Source: GCA-003244245 sp035997545
GTDB taxonomy: Bacteria; Actinomycetota; Actinomycetes; Mycobacteriales; Pseudonocardiaceae
Reading direction: 5' to 3'
Length of the DNA: 49,819 nt
NCBI GenBank assembly: GCA_035997545.1
Contig: DASYIL010000207.1
Location: 1-49,819, forward strand
Part shown: one piece after another, positions 15,639 through 23,804 of the stretch
Position numbering within the stretch: position 1 is the first letter of the stretch
Layout of the letters: the number at the start of each line of letters is the position of its first letter
Position numbers and translations under genes: made by a program
Notes under the pieces: generated by a model
Told to the model about the DNA's origin: nothing
Seen by the model: the letters and a program-made list of their open reading frames with translations, nothing else
The model's database searches: none

Positions 15639-16075
15639 CAGGGGGCCCTCCTGCGCATGGTGAACGCGTCGGCCCCGCTGGGCCGGTAGTAGCCGCGGCG
15701 AGTGCCAATCACGACGAACCCCTCGCTGCGATACAACTGGATCGCTGGCTCGTTGTTGGTGCGCACCTCAAGAAACACCATGGCCCCAGCGGCATGGTCG
15801 AGCATGGCCCGCAACAACGCGCGCCCGATTCCCCGCCCATGGTGTACCGGGTCCACCGCGAGGGTGTGAATCTCCGCCTCACCACCGGTACGGGCGAGAC
15901 CCGCGTAGCCGAGCAGCGAGCCGTTTTCCCGCGCGGCGAGATAGTGATGACCCGCGGCGAGCGCCTCGAGAAATACCTCCGGGCGCCACGGGTCGTCGCC
16001 GTCGAACAGCAGTTGCTCCAGTTCGCTGCAGCGCCACGTGTCGGCGGCCAGCATCGGTCCAATCAGCACGGTCAT
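15635..16075 (-). CDS. rimI: GNAT N-acetyltransferase RimI (ribosomal protein S18-type)
   Basis: 146 residues, one GNAT domain. The acetyl-CoA pyrophosphate loop is VDPVHHGRGIGRALLRAML (motif A, Q/RxxGxG/A form), followed by MVFLEVRTNNEPAIQLYRSE, the typical RimI ending with a catalytic-tyrosine region. The N-terminal half (CSELEQLLFDGDDPW) is the RimI F-D-x-x-W substrate segment. It acetylates N-terminal residues of ribosomal S18 in E. coli; the actinobacterial target is less certain. It lies between tsaB and tsaD with 4-bp overlaps on both sides, a conserved bacterial linkage. Confidence 0.9.
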   Translation of the reverse strand: MTVLIGPMLAADTWRCSELEQLLFDGDDPWRPEVFLEALAAGHHYLAARENGSLLGYAGLARTGGEAEIHTLAVDPVHHGRGIGRALLRAMLDHAAGAMVFLEVRTNNEPAIQLYRSEGFVVIGTRRGYYRPSGADAFTMRRRAPW

Positions 16076-16749
16076 ACCGGAAGCACTCGCTTGACCGGGC
16101 CGGGTTCGAGCGCGTCAGGACGGCGCAGGTACAGCGGGGTGAGCGGGCCTGGCGGCGTGTGCGCCCGCACAGCTGCCGCCACTACGCCGACCAGTCCGGC
16201 CGGATCCGGGTACCGCGGCGACACCACCGGCGGCCTCAGGTGCGACATCACCTGGGGCCCCAGCGCGTCGGCGGCACCGGCGACCCGCGCCACGCCGGCC
16301 AGCGGCACGTCAAGCGGGCGATCCACATGGGGACCGTCGATCCGTGCACCGGTCTCGTCGTAGCGCGCCCAGTAGACCTCCCGGCGCCGGGCGTCGGTGA
16401 CCACCAGCAGCGGAGTGCCGATACCCGCCCGGTAAGCGATCGCGTCCAGGCTGCACACGGGATGGGCCGGGATACCCAGGGCATCGCCCAGCGCCGCTGC
16501 GGTGACCATCCCAACCCGCAGCCCGGTGAATGGGCCCGGACCCGCCCCGCATACCACCGCGTCCAGGTCGCGGATCCGCATCGCGGCGGCCGCGAGCACC
16601 GCGCACACCGATGGCATGAGCAGCTCGCCGTGCGCCCGGGCGTCGACGGTGACCCGCTCGGCGAGGACCGTCGGGGGGCCCGCAGCGGGCAGTCGCAGCA
16701 GCCCGGCGGTGACCGCGGGGGTCGCGGTGTCCAGAGCCAACACCAGCAC
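16072..16749 (-). CDS. tsaB: t6A biosynthesis protein TsaB
   Basis: 225 residues from GTG 16749 (VLVLALDTATPAVTAGLL); the open frame reaches 16854 but that stretch overlaps tsaE and lacks a better signal. TsaB is the catalytically inactive ASKHA partner that dimerises with TsaD. VCGAGPGPFTGLRVGMVTA is the family hallmark, and DARRREVYWARYD follows. The C-terminus is intact. It sits 11 bp after the tsaE stop, the only non-overlapping junction in the glmS-tsaD run. Confidence 0.92.
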   Translation of the reverse strand: MLVLALDTATPAVTAGLLRLPAAGPPTVLAERVTVDARAHGELLMPSVCAVLAAAAMRIRDLDAVVCGAGPGPFTGLRVGMVTAAALGDALGIPAHPVCSLDAIAYRAGIGTPLLVVTDARRREVYWARYDETGARIDGPHVDRPLDVPLAGVARVAGAADALGPQVMSHLRPPVVSPRYPDPAGLVGVVAAAVRAHTPPGPLTPLYLRRPDALEPGPVKRVLPV

Positions 16750-16760
16750 GAATGAGCAGC

Positions 16761-17273
16761 TTACGGATCCGGCGTTTCGGGCACCGCCGGGCACACCCGC
16801 GACGTCACACCGTGCGACATCACACCGTGCGGCAACAACCTGGCCGGACCGCACAGCTCGGCGACCCTGCTTTCATCAGCCCGTGGCTGCAGCCGGATCA
16901 GCAGATGCTCGTCGGCCAGCCGCTCAGCCATGCCCTCGCCCCACTCCACGACCACGGCGGCCGCGAGGAGGTCGGTGTCCAGGTCGAGGTCGTCCAGCTC
17001 AGAGATTCCGCCGAGCCGGTAAGCGTCGACGTGCACCAGTGGCACCCCTCGTCCCCCTGGCGCAGCCGGGTGCTCACGGGCGATGACGAAGGTCGGCGAC
17101 GTCACCGGCCCGCGGACCCCCAGGCCGGCGCCGATGCCGCGGGCCAGCACCGTCTTGCCCGCGCCCAGCGGCCCGGACAGCACCACCACGTCGCCTGGGC
17201 GCAGGCGCTCGCCCACGGCCCGTCCGAGGCACTCGGTGTCCGTCGGGCCGGCCAGCTCCAGCACCAGAGTCAT
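16761..17273 (-). CDS. tsaE: t6A biosynthesis ATPase TsaE
   Basis: 170 residues from ATG 17273, which overlaps the upstream hydrolase stop by 4 bp (ATGA). The Walker A loop GPLGAGKT is at about residues 34-41, the switch region TSPTFVIAREH follows, then VHVDAYRL and VVVEWGEGMAERL, all diagnostic. TsaE hydrolyses ATP to reset the TsaBD complex. The end of the protein (HGVMSHGVTSR) is encoded by a 15-bp tandem duplication, and the last about 20 residues look poorly conserved. Confidence 0.92.
   Translation of the reverse strand: MTLVLELAGPTDTECLGRAVGERLRPGDVVVLSGPLGAGKTVLARGIGAGLGVRGPVTSPTFVIAREHPAAPGGRGVPLVHVDAYRLGGISELDDLDLDTDLLAAAVVVEWGEGMAERLADEHLLIRLQPRADESRVAELCGPARLLPHGVMSHGVTSRVCPAVPETPDP
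16799..16828. repeat. 15-bp tandem duplication in the tsaE 3' end
   Basis: GCGACGTCACACCGT (16799-16813) is followed directly by GCGACATCACACCGT (16814-16828), one mismatch. In tsaE it encodes the repeat HGVTS/HGVMS close to the stop. Confidence 0.8.
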
Positions 17274-18370
17274 GCTCCTGTCCGGTTGCCTGGCAGCGCC
17301 CCGCCACATTGGGAGATCAGGTCCAGCAGGTGCTTGTTGACGCGCTCCGGCTGCTCCAGCATCGTCACGTGCCCCGCCCGCTCCACCTGCACCAGTTCAA
17401 CGTCGGTAAGCAGCGCCGCAATGGCCTCAGAGTGCTGGTACTGAATCACCCGGTCACCGTCGGCACCGAGCACCAGCGCCTTGGCGTACTGCAGACCGGC
17501 CAGCGCGGCGTACCGGTTGTGCGCCCCGAAAAGGGCCAGGAAGTCGGTCATGACTTCGAATGAGGTGGGTCTCATCATCGTGTCCATCAGTTCGACCACC
17601 GCCGGATTAACCGTCTCGTCGCCGAAGGAGAACTTGCGGATCAGGCTCCAGATCAGATTGCGGCAGATATCGCGCCCGCGGTCGACCGCGCGCGCGCTGG
17701 GCTCCCAGCGGGACAGCCGCCTGGCTACCGGCATGATCGGGTTTCGCCGGGACAGGATCGGCCGAGGCAAGCCCGACCGGCCGATGTCCCCGGCGCTGGT
17801 GTTGAGGAAAGCGACCCCGCGGATGCGCTCGGCGAACAGCTCAGGGCGGTCCTCGGCCAACGCCATGATTGTCATACCACCCAGGGAGTGCCCGATCAGC
17901 ACGACCCGCCCGTCGGGTGCGGCCGCGCGGATCACCGCGTGCAGGTCACGGCCGAGCTGCTCGAGGGTACACGCACGATGGGGCGAGTGACCGGAGCGGC
18001 CGTGGCTGCGGTGGTCGTAGAGCACCTGGCGGACCCGGGGCGCGGTGGAATGCGCCAGGTCGTGTCGCTGGAACAGCCAGCATCGCCGGTCCAGAGTGAC
18101 GCCGTGGATCAGGACGACGGTGAACTCGGGCGCTCCTCCATCAGCCGGGTCGACCTCCTCTACCGACAGTTCCACCCCGTCGTCGGCCATCACGGTGTAT
18201 TCGCGGTCCGGGGGGAGCACAGCCGGGAACCCGTTAGGGAGTTCCGCAGCGTGGCTCCGCAGCTCGGCGATGCGGTGATGGTGCGCAGCCCCGGCCACCA
18301 GCGCGGTGGTAACCGCCGTGCCCAGCACACCGCCGGCCACCCAGCTGGCAGTCTTCACCGCCGACTTCAT
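17270..18370 (-). CDS. Alpha/beta hydrolase with N-terminal membrane segment
   Basis: 366 residues from ATG 18370, overlapping the alr stop by 4 bp. One hydrophobic helix (about residues 10-30, GGVLGTAVTTALVAGAA) would anchor it or act as a signal. The hydrolase fold follows: VVLIHGVTLDRRCW with the HG oxyanion motif, LYDHRSHGRSGHS, the nucleophile elbow GHSLGGM, and a late GHVTMLEQPERV with the catalytic histidine. This lipase/esterase-like gene is conserved between alr and tsaE in many actinobacteria. The substrate is unknown; outer-envelope location is inferred from the N-terminal segment. Confidence 0.85.
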   Translation of the reverse strand: MKSAVKTASWVAGGVLGTAVTTALVAGAAHHHRIAELRSHAAELPNGFPAVLPPDREYTVMADDGVELSVEEVDPADGGAPEFTVVLIHGVTLDRRCWLFQRHDLAHSTAPRVRQVLYDHRSHGRSGHSPHRACTLEQLGRDLHAVIRAAAPDGRVVLIGHSLGGMTIMALAEDRPELFAERIRGVAFLNTSAGDIGRSGLPRPILSRRNPIMPVARRLSRWEPSARAVDRGRDICRNLIWSLIRKFSFGDETVNPAVVELMDTMMRPTSFEVMTDFLALFGAHNRYAALAGLQYAKALVLGADGDRVIQYQHSEAIAALLTDVELVQVERAGHVTMLEQPERVNKHLLDLISQCGGALPGNRTGA

Positions 18371-19530
18371 CGGGCCACTCGCGTCAGAGTCGGATGGCGA
18401 CCGCGCACCATCCGGGTCAACCGGGGGCGCACCATCCCCGCGACCACCTCGTAGTGAATGGTGCCCAGCTTGTCGGCCCACTCTGCCGCGGTAGGCGCGC
18501 CGTTCTCGCCGGTGCCGAAGAAGACCACCTCAGCGCCCACCACCACCGGGTCGTCCCCGCAGTCGACCATCACCTGGTCCATGCACACCCTCCCCACCAC
18601 CGGGCGGCGGCGCCCGGCCAGCCAGACATCGAGCCGGCCGGTGAGCGCCCTCGGCACGCCGTCGGCGTAACCGGCGGGGACCAGTGCCAGGGTGGTTTCC
18701 CGATCGGTATGCCAGACGTGCCCGTATGACACGCCCTCACCGGCCGGGACGCGTTTGAGCAACGCGACCTGCGAGCGCAGCGTCATCGCTGGCACGAGGT
18801 CATCACCCACCCCGGGTACCGGCGAGAGCCCGTAGACGGCGATGCCCGGACGGACCATGTCATAGTGCAGCTCAGGCCGAGTCAGTGTTGCCGCTGAGTT
18901 TGCCAGATGTCGCAGCGGCCGCAACCCGGCGTTCCGCGCCACCTGGTAAGCCTGCTCGAAGTACCGCACCTGCTGCTCGATGATCGGGTGCCCGGGATCG
19001 TCGGCATGGGCGAGGTGCGACCAGATCCCCACGACCTCGACGCCCCGGGTAGCCGCAGCGGCGCGGACCAGGCCGGGCCATTCGCCGCGGTAGGCGCCGC
19101 CGCGGGTCAGCCCGGTGTCGATCTTGAGGTGTATCCGGGCGGTGCGGCCCGTTGTTGCGGCGGCGGCAGCTGCGGCGTCGAGCTGGCCGGTGGAGTAGAC
19201 GCCGAGGTCGACATCGGCCGCGACACCGGCGGCGAGGTCCTCGCCAGGAGCATGCAGCCAGGCCAGCACGGGAGCGTCGATCCCGACGTAGCGCAGGGCG
19301 AGCGCCTCGTCAACGCTGCACACCCCTAGCGCACTGGCCCCCGCCTGCAGCGCGGCGGCGGCGACGTCGACCGCGCCATGGCCGTACCCGTCGGCCTTGA
19401 CCACCGCCATGGTGGCGGCGCCGGATGCGGCGGCGCACCCGGCGAGGATCCCGACGTTGTGCCGGACCGCATCGAGATCGATCACCAGTTCGACTCGTGG
19501 CCGGCCGCACGCGTCCTGCACCCAGGTCAT
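18367..19530 (-). CDS. alr: Alanine racemase
   Basis: 387 residues; PLP-dependent L-/D-alanine interconversion for peptidoglycan. AVVKADGYGHGA carries the PLP lysine (Lys45). RVCMDQVMVD, the conserved segment of the C-terminal beta domain, is intact, as are GVSYGHVW with the catalytic tyrosine region, and LANSAAT. The length is normal. It is translationally coupled to nnr upstream (4-bp overlap at 19527-19530) and to the hydrolase downstream. Confidence 0.95.
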   Translation of the reverse strand: MTWVQDACGRPRVELVIDLDAVRHNVGILAGCAAASGAATMAVVKADGYGHGAVDVAAAALQAGASALGVCSVDEALALRYVGIDAPVLAWLHAPGEDLAAGVAADVDLGVYSTGQLDAAAAAAATTGRTARIHLKIDTGLTRGGAYRGEWPGLVRAAAATRGVEVVGIWSHLAHADDPGHPIIEQQVRYFEQAYQVARNAGLRPLRHLANSAATLTRPELHYDMVRPGIAVYGLSPVPGVGDDLVPAMTLRSQVALLKRVPAGEGVSYGHVWHTDRETTLALVPAGYADGVPRALTGRLDVWLAGRRRPVVGRVCMDQVMVDCGDDPVVVGAEVVFFGTGENGAPTAAEWADKLGTIHYEVVAGMVRPRLTRMVRGRHPTLTRVAR

Positions 19531-21035
19531 CCTCGCATCCCGGCCACCGACCGGAGAGCGCGAATCGCGTCGGTCAGGGCCGCCTGGATCGCCGAGGCGG
19601 GCACCGGCGCGCTGCTGTGCGTGCCGCCCCGGGCGGCGAGTGCGGCGGCGAACTCATGGGCGTGCACCGCGGCAGCCGCCGCCACGGCCGGTTCCAGACC
19701 GGCGGCAAGCAACGCGCCGAGCACGCCGGTGAGGACGTCGCCGGAACCCGCGGTGGCCGGCCACGACGAGCGGGCCGGGTTTACCAGTACCCGACCGTCG
19801 GGGGCCGCGATGATGGTGGTGTTGCCCTTGAGCACCAGCACGGCATCCAACCGGCCCGCGGCGTCTCGGGCGGCCGCGACCCGGTCAGTGCCGGGTAGCT
19901 TGCCGGTGAGCCGCTCGAACTCACGGTCGTGCGGGGTGAGCACCAGCGGGGTGTCCGGGTCGCGGCTGTCCGCCAGCTCGGGGTGGCCGGCTAACAGGGT
20001 GATCGCATCGGCGTCGGCCACCACTGGCACCCCTGCGGCCAGCACGTGGGCCAGTACCTGGCGGGCAGCGGCGCCGGTACCCAATCCCGGTCCGACCGCC
20101 CAGGCCTGCACCTGCCCGGCGTCGGACACCGACCCGGTGGCCACCACCTCTGGCCAGCGCCCGCGTACCGCGTCGGCAGCGGTACCTGCGAAGCGGACCA
20201 TGCCCGATGTCGCCAGCACCGCAGCGCCCGCGCAGAGCACCGCCGCCCCTGGGTAGTCCGCTGAGCCGGCTGCGATCCCCACGACACCCTGGCTGTACTT
20301 GTCGCTGGTCGGCCCCGGCACCGGCCACCGTGCACCGATCTCGGCGGCACTGAGCACCCGCAGATCGGGCTCGCCCAGCTCGTCGAACAACCCAATGTCC
20401 ACCAGGTGTACCGGACCGCAGCGCCACGGGGCGAGCAGGTGCACCGGCTTACGGGCGCCGAACGTGACAGTCTCGGTGGCGGTGACCGCGGGTCCGTCCG
20501 CGGTGCCGGTGTCCGGGTCGACTCCGGACGGCGAGTCCACCGCGATGATCGGTACCCGGACCGCCTCCACCAGCCGGGCGGCCGCCGGACGCAACCCGCC
20601 GCGGCCGGACAGCCCGACGATCCCGTCGAGCACAAGGTGCGTGCGGTCTGGCAGGTGGTCGGCGATCCGCCCGCCGGCGCGGCGCAGCGCGGCCAGGCCC
20701 TGCGGGTGCACGCGATCCGGGGACAGCAGGACAGCGGCGACTGCCACCCCGCGGCGGCGTAGGTATGCCCCGGCCCACAGCGCGTCCCCGCCGTTGTTTC
20801 CCGCCCCGACCAGTAGCGTGACGTGCTGGCCGGACACCCCGCCGGTCCGCTCGGACAGCGCTGCCGCAGTCCGGGTGGCCAGCCCGAACGCCGCGCGACG
20901 CATCAGGGCGTCTGCTGGGACACGGGCGAGCAGCGCGTCCTCCGCGGCCCGTACCCGCGCCACAGTCCAGGCACCCTGTGAGTGGCGATGCGAGTTATCA
21001 CCCGGATTGCCACTCACAGGGTCGAAGGCCCTCAT
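19527..21035 (-). CDS. nnr: Bifunctional NAD(P)H-hydrate epimerase / ADP-dependent NAD(P)H-hydrate dehydratase
   Basis: 502 residues. It repairs hydrated NAD(P)H. The N-terminal YjeF epimerase domain (about 22-230) has VGAGNNGGDAL at 77-86 and DSPSGVDPDTG. The C-terminal ribokinase-like dehydratase (about 240-495) has SDKYSQGVVGIAAGS, VGPGLG, TPHDREF and the catalytic AGSGDVLTG. Homologues start with a short lead into WTVxxVRAAE. Here ATG 21035 overlaps the glmS stop by 4 bp, but residues 5-21 (DPVSGNPGDNSHRHSQG) before WTV are encoded by a 50-bp palindromic element, apparently a tolerated in-frame insertion. Confidence 0.93.
   Translation of the reverse strand: MRAFDPVSGNPGDNSHRHSQGAWTVARVRAAEDALLARVPADALMRRAAFGLATRTAAALSERTGGVSGQHVTLLVGAGNNGGDALWAGAYLRRRGVAVAAVLLSPDRVHPQGLAALRRAGGRIADHLPDRTHLVLDGIVGLSGRGGLRPAAARLVEAVRVPIIAVDSPSGVDPDTGTADGPAVTATETVTFGARKPVHLLAPWRCGPVHLVDIGLFDELGEPDLRVLSAAEIGARWPVPGPTSDKYSQGVVGIAAGSADYPGAAVLCAGAAVLATSGMVRFAGTAADAVRGRWPEVVATGSVSDAGQVQAWAVGPGLGTGAAARQVLAHVLAAGVPVVADADAITLLAGHPELADSRDPDTPLVLTPHDREFERLTGKLPGTDRVAAARDAAGRLDAVLVLKGNTTIIAAPDGRVLVNPARSSWPATAGSGDVLTGVLGALLAAGLEPAVAAAAAVHAHEFAAALAARGGTHSSAPVPASAIQAALTDAIRALRSVAGMRG
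20973..21022. repeat. 50-bp palindromic element inside the nnr 5' coding region
   Basis: ACCCTGTGAGTGGC (20973-20986) and its exact reverse complement (21009-21022) flank a 22-nt loop. The element lies between the nnr start codon and the first conserved residues, 10 bp from the glmS stop. It looks like an intergenic palindromic repeat that landed in, or has been absorbed into, the coding frame. Confidence 0.85.
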
Positions 21036-22885
21036 TCGACGGTGACGGATTTGGCGAGGTTGCGTGGCTTGTCCACGTCGTAGCCGCGTTGTCGGGCGAT
21101 CTCTGCGGCGAGCACCTGAAGCGGCACGGTGGATACCAGCGGCTGTAGCAGGGTGGGCACCGCGGGCACCTCCAGCAGATGCGATGCGTAGGGCCGCACC
21201 GTCTCGTCGCCCTCCTCGGCGATGACGATGGTCCGCGCGCCGCGGGCCCGGATCTCCTGGATATTGGACAGCAGCTTGGCGTGCAGTACGGCCCGGCCCT
21301 TGGGCGAGGGCATCACCACGACCACCGGCAGACCCTCCTCGAGCAGCGCAATCGGGCCGTGCTTAAGCTCGCCCGCGGCGAAGCCCTCCGCGTGCATGTA
21401 GGCGAGCTCCTTGAGCTTGAGCGCCCCCTCCAGGGCTACCGGGAAACCGACATGGCGGCCGAGGAACAGCACCACCTTGGAGCCCGCGAGTTCGCAGCCC
21501 AGCGCGCGCACCTGGTCCACCGTGCCCAGCACCTGCTGCACCGCTGCGGGCATGGCCTCCAGCTCGGCGAACTCGCGGGCGACCTCGTCGGAGTACTTGG
21601 TGCCGCGAGCCTGCGCCAGCGCCAGTCCGACCAGGGAGTTGGCCACGATCTGAGCGAGGACCGTCTTGGTGGCGGCCACCCCGATCTCCGGCCCGGCATG
21701 GGTGTAGAGCACCGCGTCGGACTCCCGGGGGATCTGCGCCCCGTTGGTGTTGCAGATCGCCAGCACCCGGGCCTTCTGCTCCTTGGCGTGCCGCACTGCC
21801 TCCAAGGTGTCCATCGTCTCCCCGGACTGCGAGATCGCGACGACGAGGGTGGAGCGGTCCAGCACCGGGTCGCGGTAGCGGAATTCGCTGGCCAGCTCCA
21901 CCTCCACCGGCAACCGGCACCAGTGCTCGATGGCGTACTTGGCGACCATGCCCGAGTGGTAGGCAGTCCCGCAGGCGACCACGAAGACCTTGTCGACGTC
22001 GCGCAGCTCCTGGATGTCCATCCGCTGCTCGTCCAGCACGATCCGGCCGTCGATAAAGTGCCCGCGCAAAGTATCGCCAATGGCGGTGGGTTGTTCCTGA
22101 ATCTCCTTGAGCATGAAGTAGTCGTGGCCGCCCTTCTCCGCCGCAGACAGGTTCCAGTCGACGTGAAAGGGCCTGCCGTGCGCGGGGGCGCCGTGGAAAT
22201 CAGTGATCTCGTACCCGCCGCGGGTGATCGTCACCACCTGGTCCTGGCCAAGTTCGACGGCGTTGCGGGTGTGTTCGATGAACGCCGAGATGTCGGAGGC
22301 GACGAAGTGCTCGCCAACGCCCACCCCCACCACCAGCGGCGACGAGCGGCGCGCCGCGACGATCAGATCGGGTTCGTCGGCGTGGGTGACGACGAGGGTG
22401 AACGCCCCGTGCAGCCGCCGGCACACCGCGCGCACCGCGGCGGGTAGGTCACCGCAGCGCGCGTACTCCGCAGCGATCAAATGCGCGGCGGTCTCGGTAT
22501 CGGTGTCGCTGGACAGTTCCACCCCGGCGCGCTCCAGCTCAGCGCGCAGCTGGGCGTGGTTCTCGATGATCCCGTTGTGCACCACGGCAAGCCGACCGGC
22601 GGTGTCTGAGTGGGGGTGAGCGTTGCGGTCGGTCGGCGCACCGTGGGTGGCCCAGCGGGTGTGTCCCATCCCGACGGTGCCGGTGAAGGCCTCCCGCCCA
22701 GTGGTGTTGAGCTCGCCGATCAGGTTGGCTAGCGCCCCGGCCTTGCGAGCCACCGCCAGCGTGCCGGCACCATCGAGCACCGCGACTCCGGCCGAGTCGT
22801 ACCCGCGGTACTCCAACCGACCCAGACCCTGCAGAACGACGTCGAGGGCGCCTCGATGCCCCACGTAACCCACGATTCCGCACAT
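21032..22885 (-). CDS. glmS: Glutamine-fructose-6-phosphate aminotransferase (isomerizing)
   Basis: 617 residues from ATG 22885, required because MCGIVGYVG places the N-terminal nucleophile cysteine at position 2 (the open frame continues to 23056). The glutaminase domain has GMGHTRWATHGAPTDRNAHP and SSDTDTE. The two SIS isomerase domains show VACGTAYHSGMVAKY, SQSGETMDTLEAVRHAKEQK and KELAYMHAEGFAAGELKHGP, and the end PRNLAKSVTVE is canonical. It makes glucosamine-6-phosphate for peptidoglycan; the next enzyme, glmM, is encoded nearby. It heads the coupled run down to tsaD. A shared promoter region (22886-22993) separates it from the divergent hydrolase-like gene. Confidence 0.97.
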   Translation of the reverse strand: MCGIVGYVGHRGALDVVLQGLGRLEYRGYDSAGVAVLDGAGTLAVARKAGALANLIGELNTTGREAFTGTVGMGHTRWATHGAPTDRNAHPHSDTAGRLAVVHNGIIENHAQLRAELERAGVELSSDTDTETAAHLIAAEYARCGDLPAAVRAVCRRLHGAFTLVVTHADEPDLIVAARRSSPLVVGVGVGEHFVASDISAFIEHTRNAVELGQDQVVTITRGGYEITDFHGAPAHGRPFHVDWNLSAAEKGGHDYFMLKEIQEQPTAIGDTLRGHFIDGRIVLDEQRMDIQELRDVDKVFVVACGTAYHSGMVAKYAIEHWCRLPVEVELASEFRYRDPVLDRSTLVVAISQSGETMDTLEAVRHAKEQKARVLAICNTNGAQIPRESDAVLYTHAGPEIGVAATKTVLAQIVANSLVGLALAQARGTKYSDEVAREFAELEAMPAAVQQVLGTVDQVRALGCELAGSKVVLFLGRHVGFPVALEGALKLKELAYMHAEGFAAGELKHGPIALLEEGLPVVVVMPSPKGRAVLHAKLLSNIQEIRARGARTIVIAEEGDETVRPYASHLLEVPAVPTLLQPLVSTVPLQVLAAEIARQRGYDVDKPRNLAKSVTVE

Positions 22886-22993
22886 GTGCGTCACGGTAGC
22901 CGAGGGCGGCCACGCTCCCCCCCTGGGCAAGTTTGTCGCCGATCGGGCATCTGAGCCCGACGTGAGCTTCAGAGTCCGATACCGTCCGGGCTC

Positions 22994-23767
22994 ATGGCAC
23001 GCACCGACCCAGCAGTCCGGCGTACGGCTGAGGAACTGTCTCGGCCAGGTCCGCATGGGGTGCTGCGCGGTGACCTAGCACTGGTCGGCATGCCCGGCGT
23101 GGTGTTTACTCCGCAGTCCGGGCTCGGACTGCCTGCGGTCGCGTTCGGGCACGGTTGGCTGCAGCCGACGTCACGCTACGAGGAGTTGCTGCGCCACCTG
23201 GCCTCCTGGGGGATGGTCGCGGCGGCGCCGGCCACGCAGTCCGGCGCGCTGCCGTCGTACCGGCAGTTCGCCGTCGATCTGCGCGCGGCGCTGGACGTTT
23301 GCGTCGAGGTGCCGCTGGGTGACAGTGAGATCAGTGTCGATCCCGGCAAGCTCGGACTGGTCGGGCACGGCATGGGCGGCGGCTGCGCGGTGCTCGCCGC
23401 GGCAGCCGACGACCGTTGCCGCGCGGTGGCCACCTTGGCGCTAGCCGAGACCATGCCGTCAGCGGTGGCCGCCGCACGCGGCTGCACCATGCCCGGCCTG
23501 CACCTGGCAGCAGGCAAGGATCGGGTGGCCCCGCCGGTCGGGCATGCGCAGCCGGTGGCCAAGGCGTGGGGGGGTCCGGTACAACTGCGAACGCTGCCCA
23601 AGGCGAGCCACCTCGGCTTCCTGCAGGGCAAGCACTGGACAAGCCTGCTAGTCGACGGCAGCCCTGAATACAGCACCCGGCGACTGTCCCGCGCCCTAGT
23701 CACCGCATTCCTCCTACACCATCTCACCAACACCCCCGACTACGACGCGCTGCTGGAAGAACCCTGA
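22994..23767 (+). CDS. Alpha/beta-hydrolase-fold protein (dienelactone hydrolase/chlorophyllase-like), nucleophile Ser replaced
   Basis: 257 residues. GLPAVAFGHGWLQPTSRYEE with the oxyanion HG, ASWGMVAAAPATQSGALPSY, then LGLVGHGMGGGCAVLAAAAD. The nucleophile elbow of hydrolases is G-x-S-x-G; here it reads G-H-G-M-G, so the serine is glycine. The later AAGKDRVAPP and KASHLGFLQG still supply an acid and a histidine. Either the protein is a non-catalytic binding member or it uses another residue. It is the only rightward gene between glmS and glmM and ends in a hairpin shared with glmM. ATG 22994 is the first start after the divergent promoter region. Confidence 0.75.
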   Translation: MARTDPAVRRTAEELSRPGPHGVLRGDLALVGMPGVVFTPQSGLGLPAVAFGHGWLQPTSRYEELLRHLASWGMVAAAPATQSGALPSYRQFAVDLRAALDVCVEVPLGDSEISVDPGKLGLVGHGMGGGCAVLAAAADDRCRAVATLALAETMPSAVAAARGCTMPGLHLAAGKDRVAPPVGHAQPVAKAWGGPVQLRTLPKASHLGFLQGKHWTSLLVDGSPEYSTRRLSRALVTAFLLHHLTNTPDYDALLEEP

Positions 23768-23773
23768 CTCGCC

Positions 23774-23793
23774 GCGTTCTGGGGACAGAACGC
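23774..23793. terminator. Convergent hairpin between the hydrolase-like gene and glmM
   Basis: GCGTTCTG-GGGA-CAGAACGC, an 8-bp perfect stem, 6 bp after the hydrolase stop and 11 bp before the glmM stop, so it can serve both strands. The flanking decamer GCAGTAATTC (23792-23801) also occurs, inverted, in the large repeat at 6326-6335, suggesting a repeated palindrome family. Confidence 0.65.
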
Positions 23794-23804
23794 AGTAATT
23801 CCGG

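Noticed and set aside
21179..22447. 422-residue plus-strand frame opposite glmS
   Set aside because: Same reason: antisense shadow, biased composition, no motifs, while glmS on the other strand is complete.
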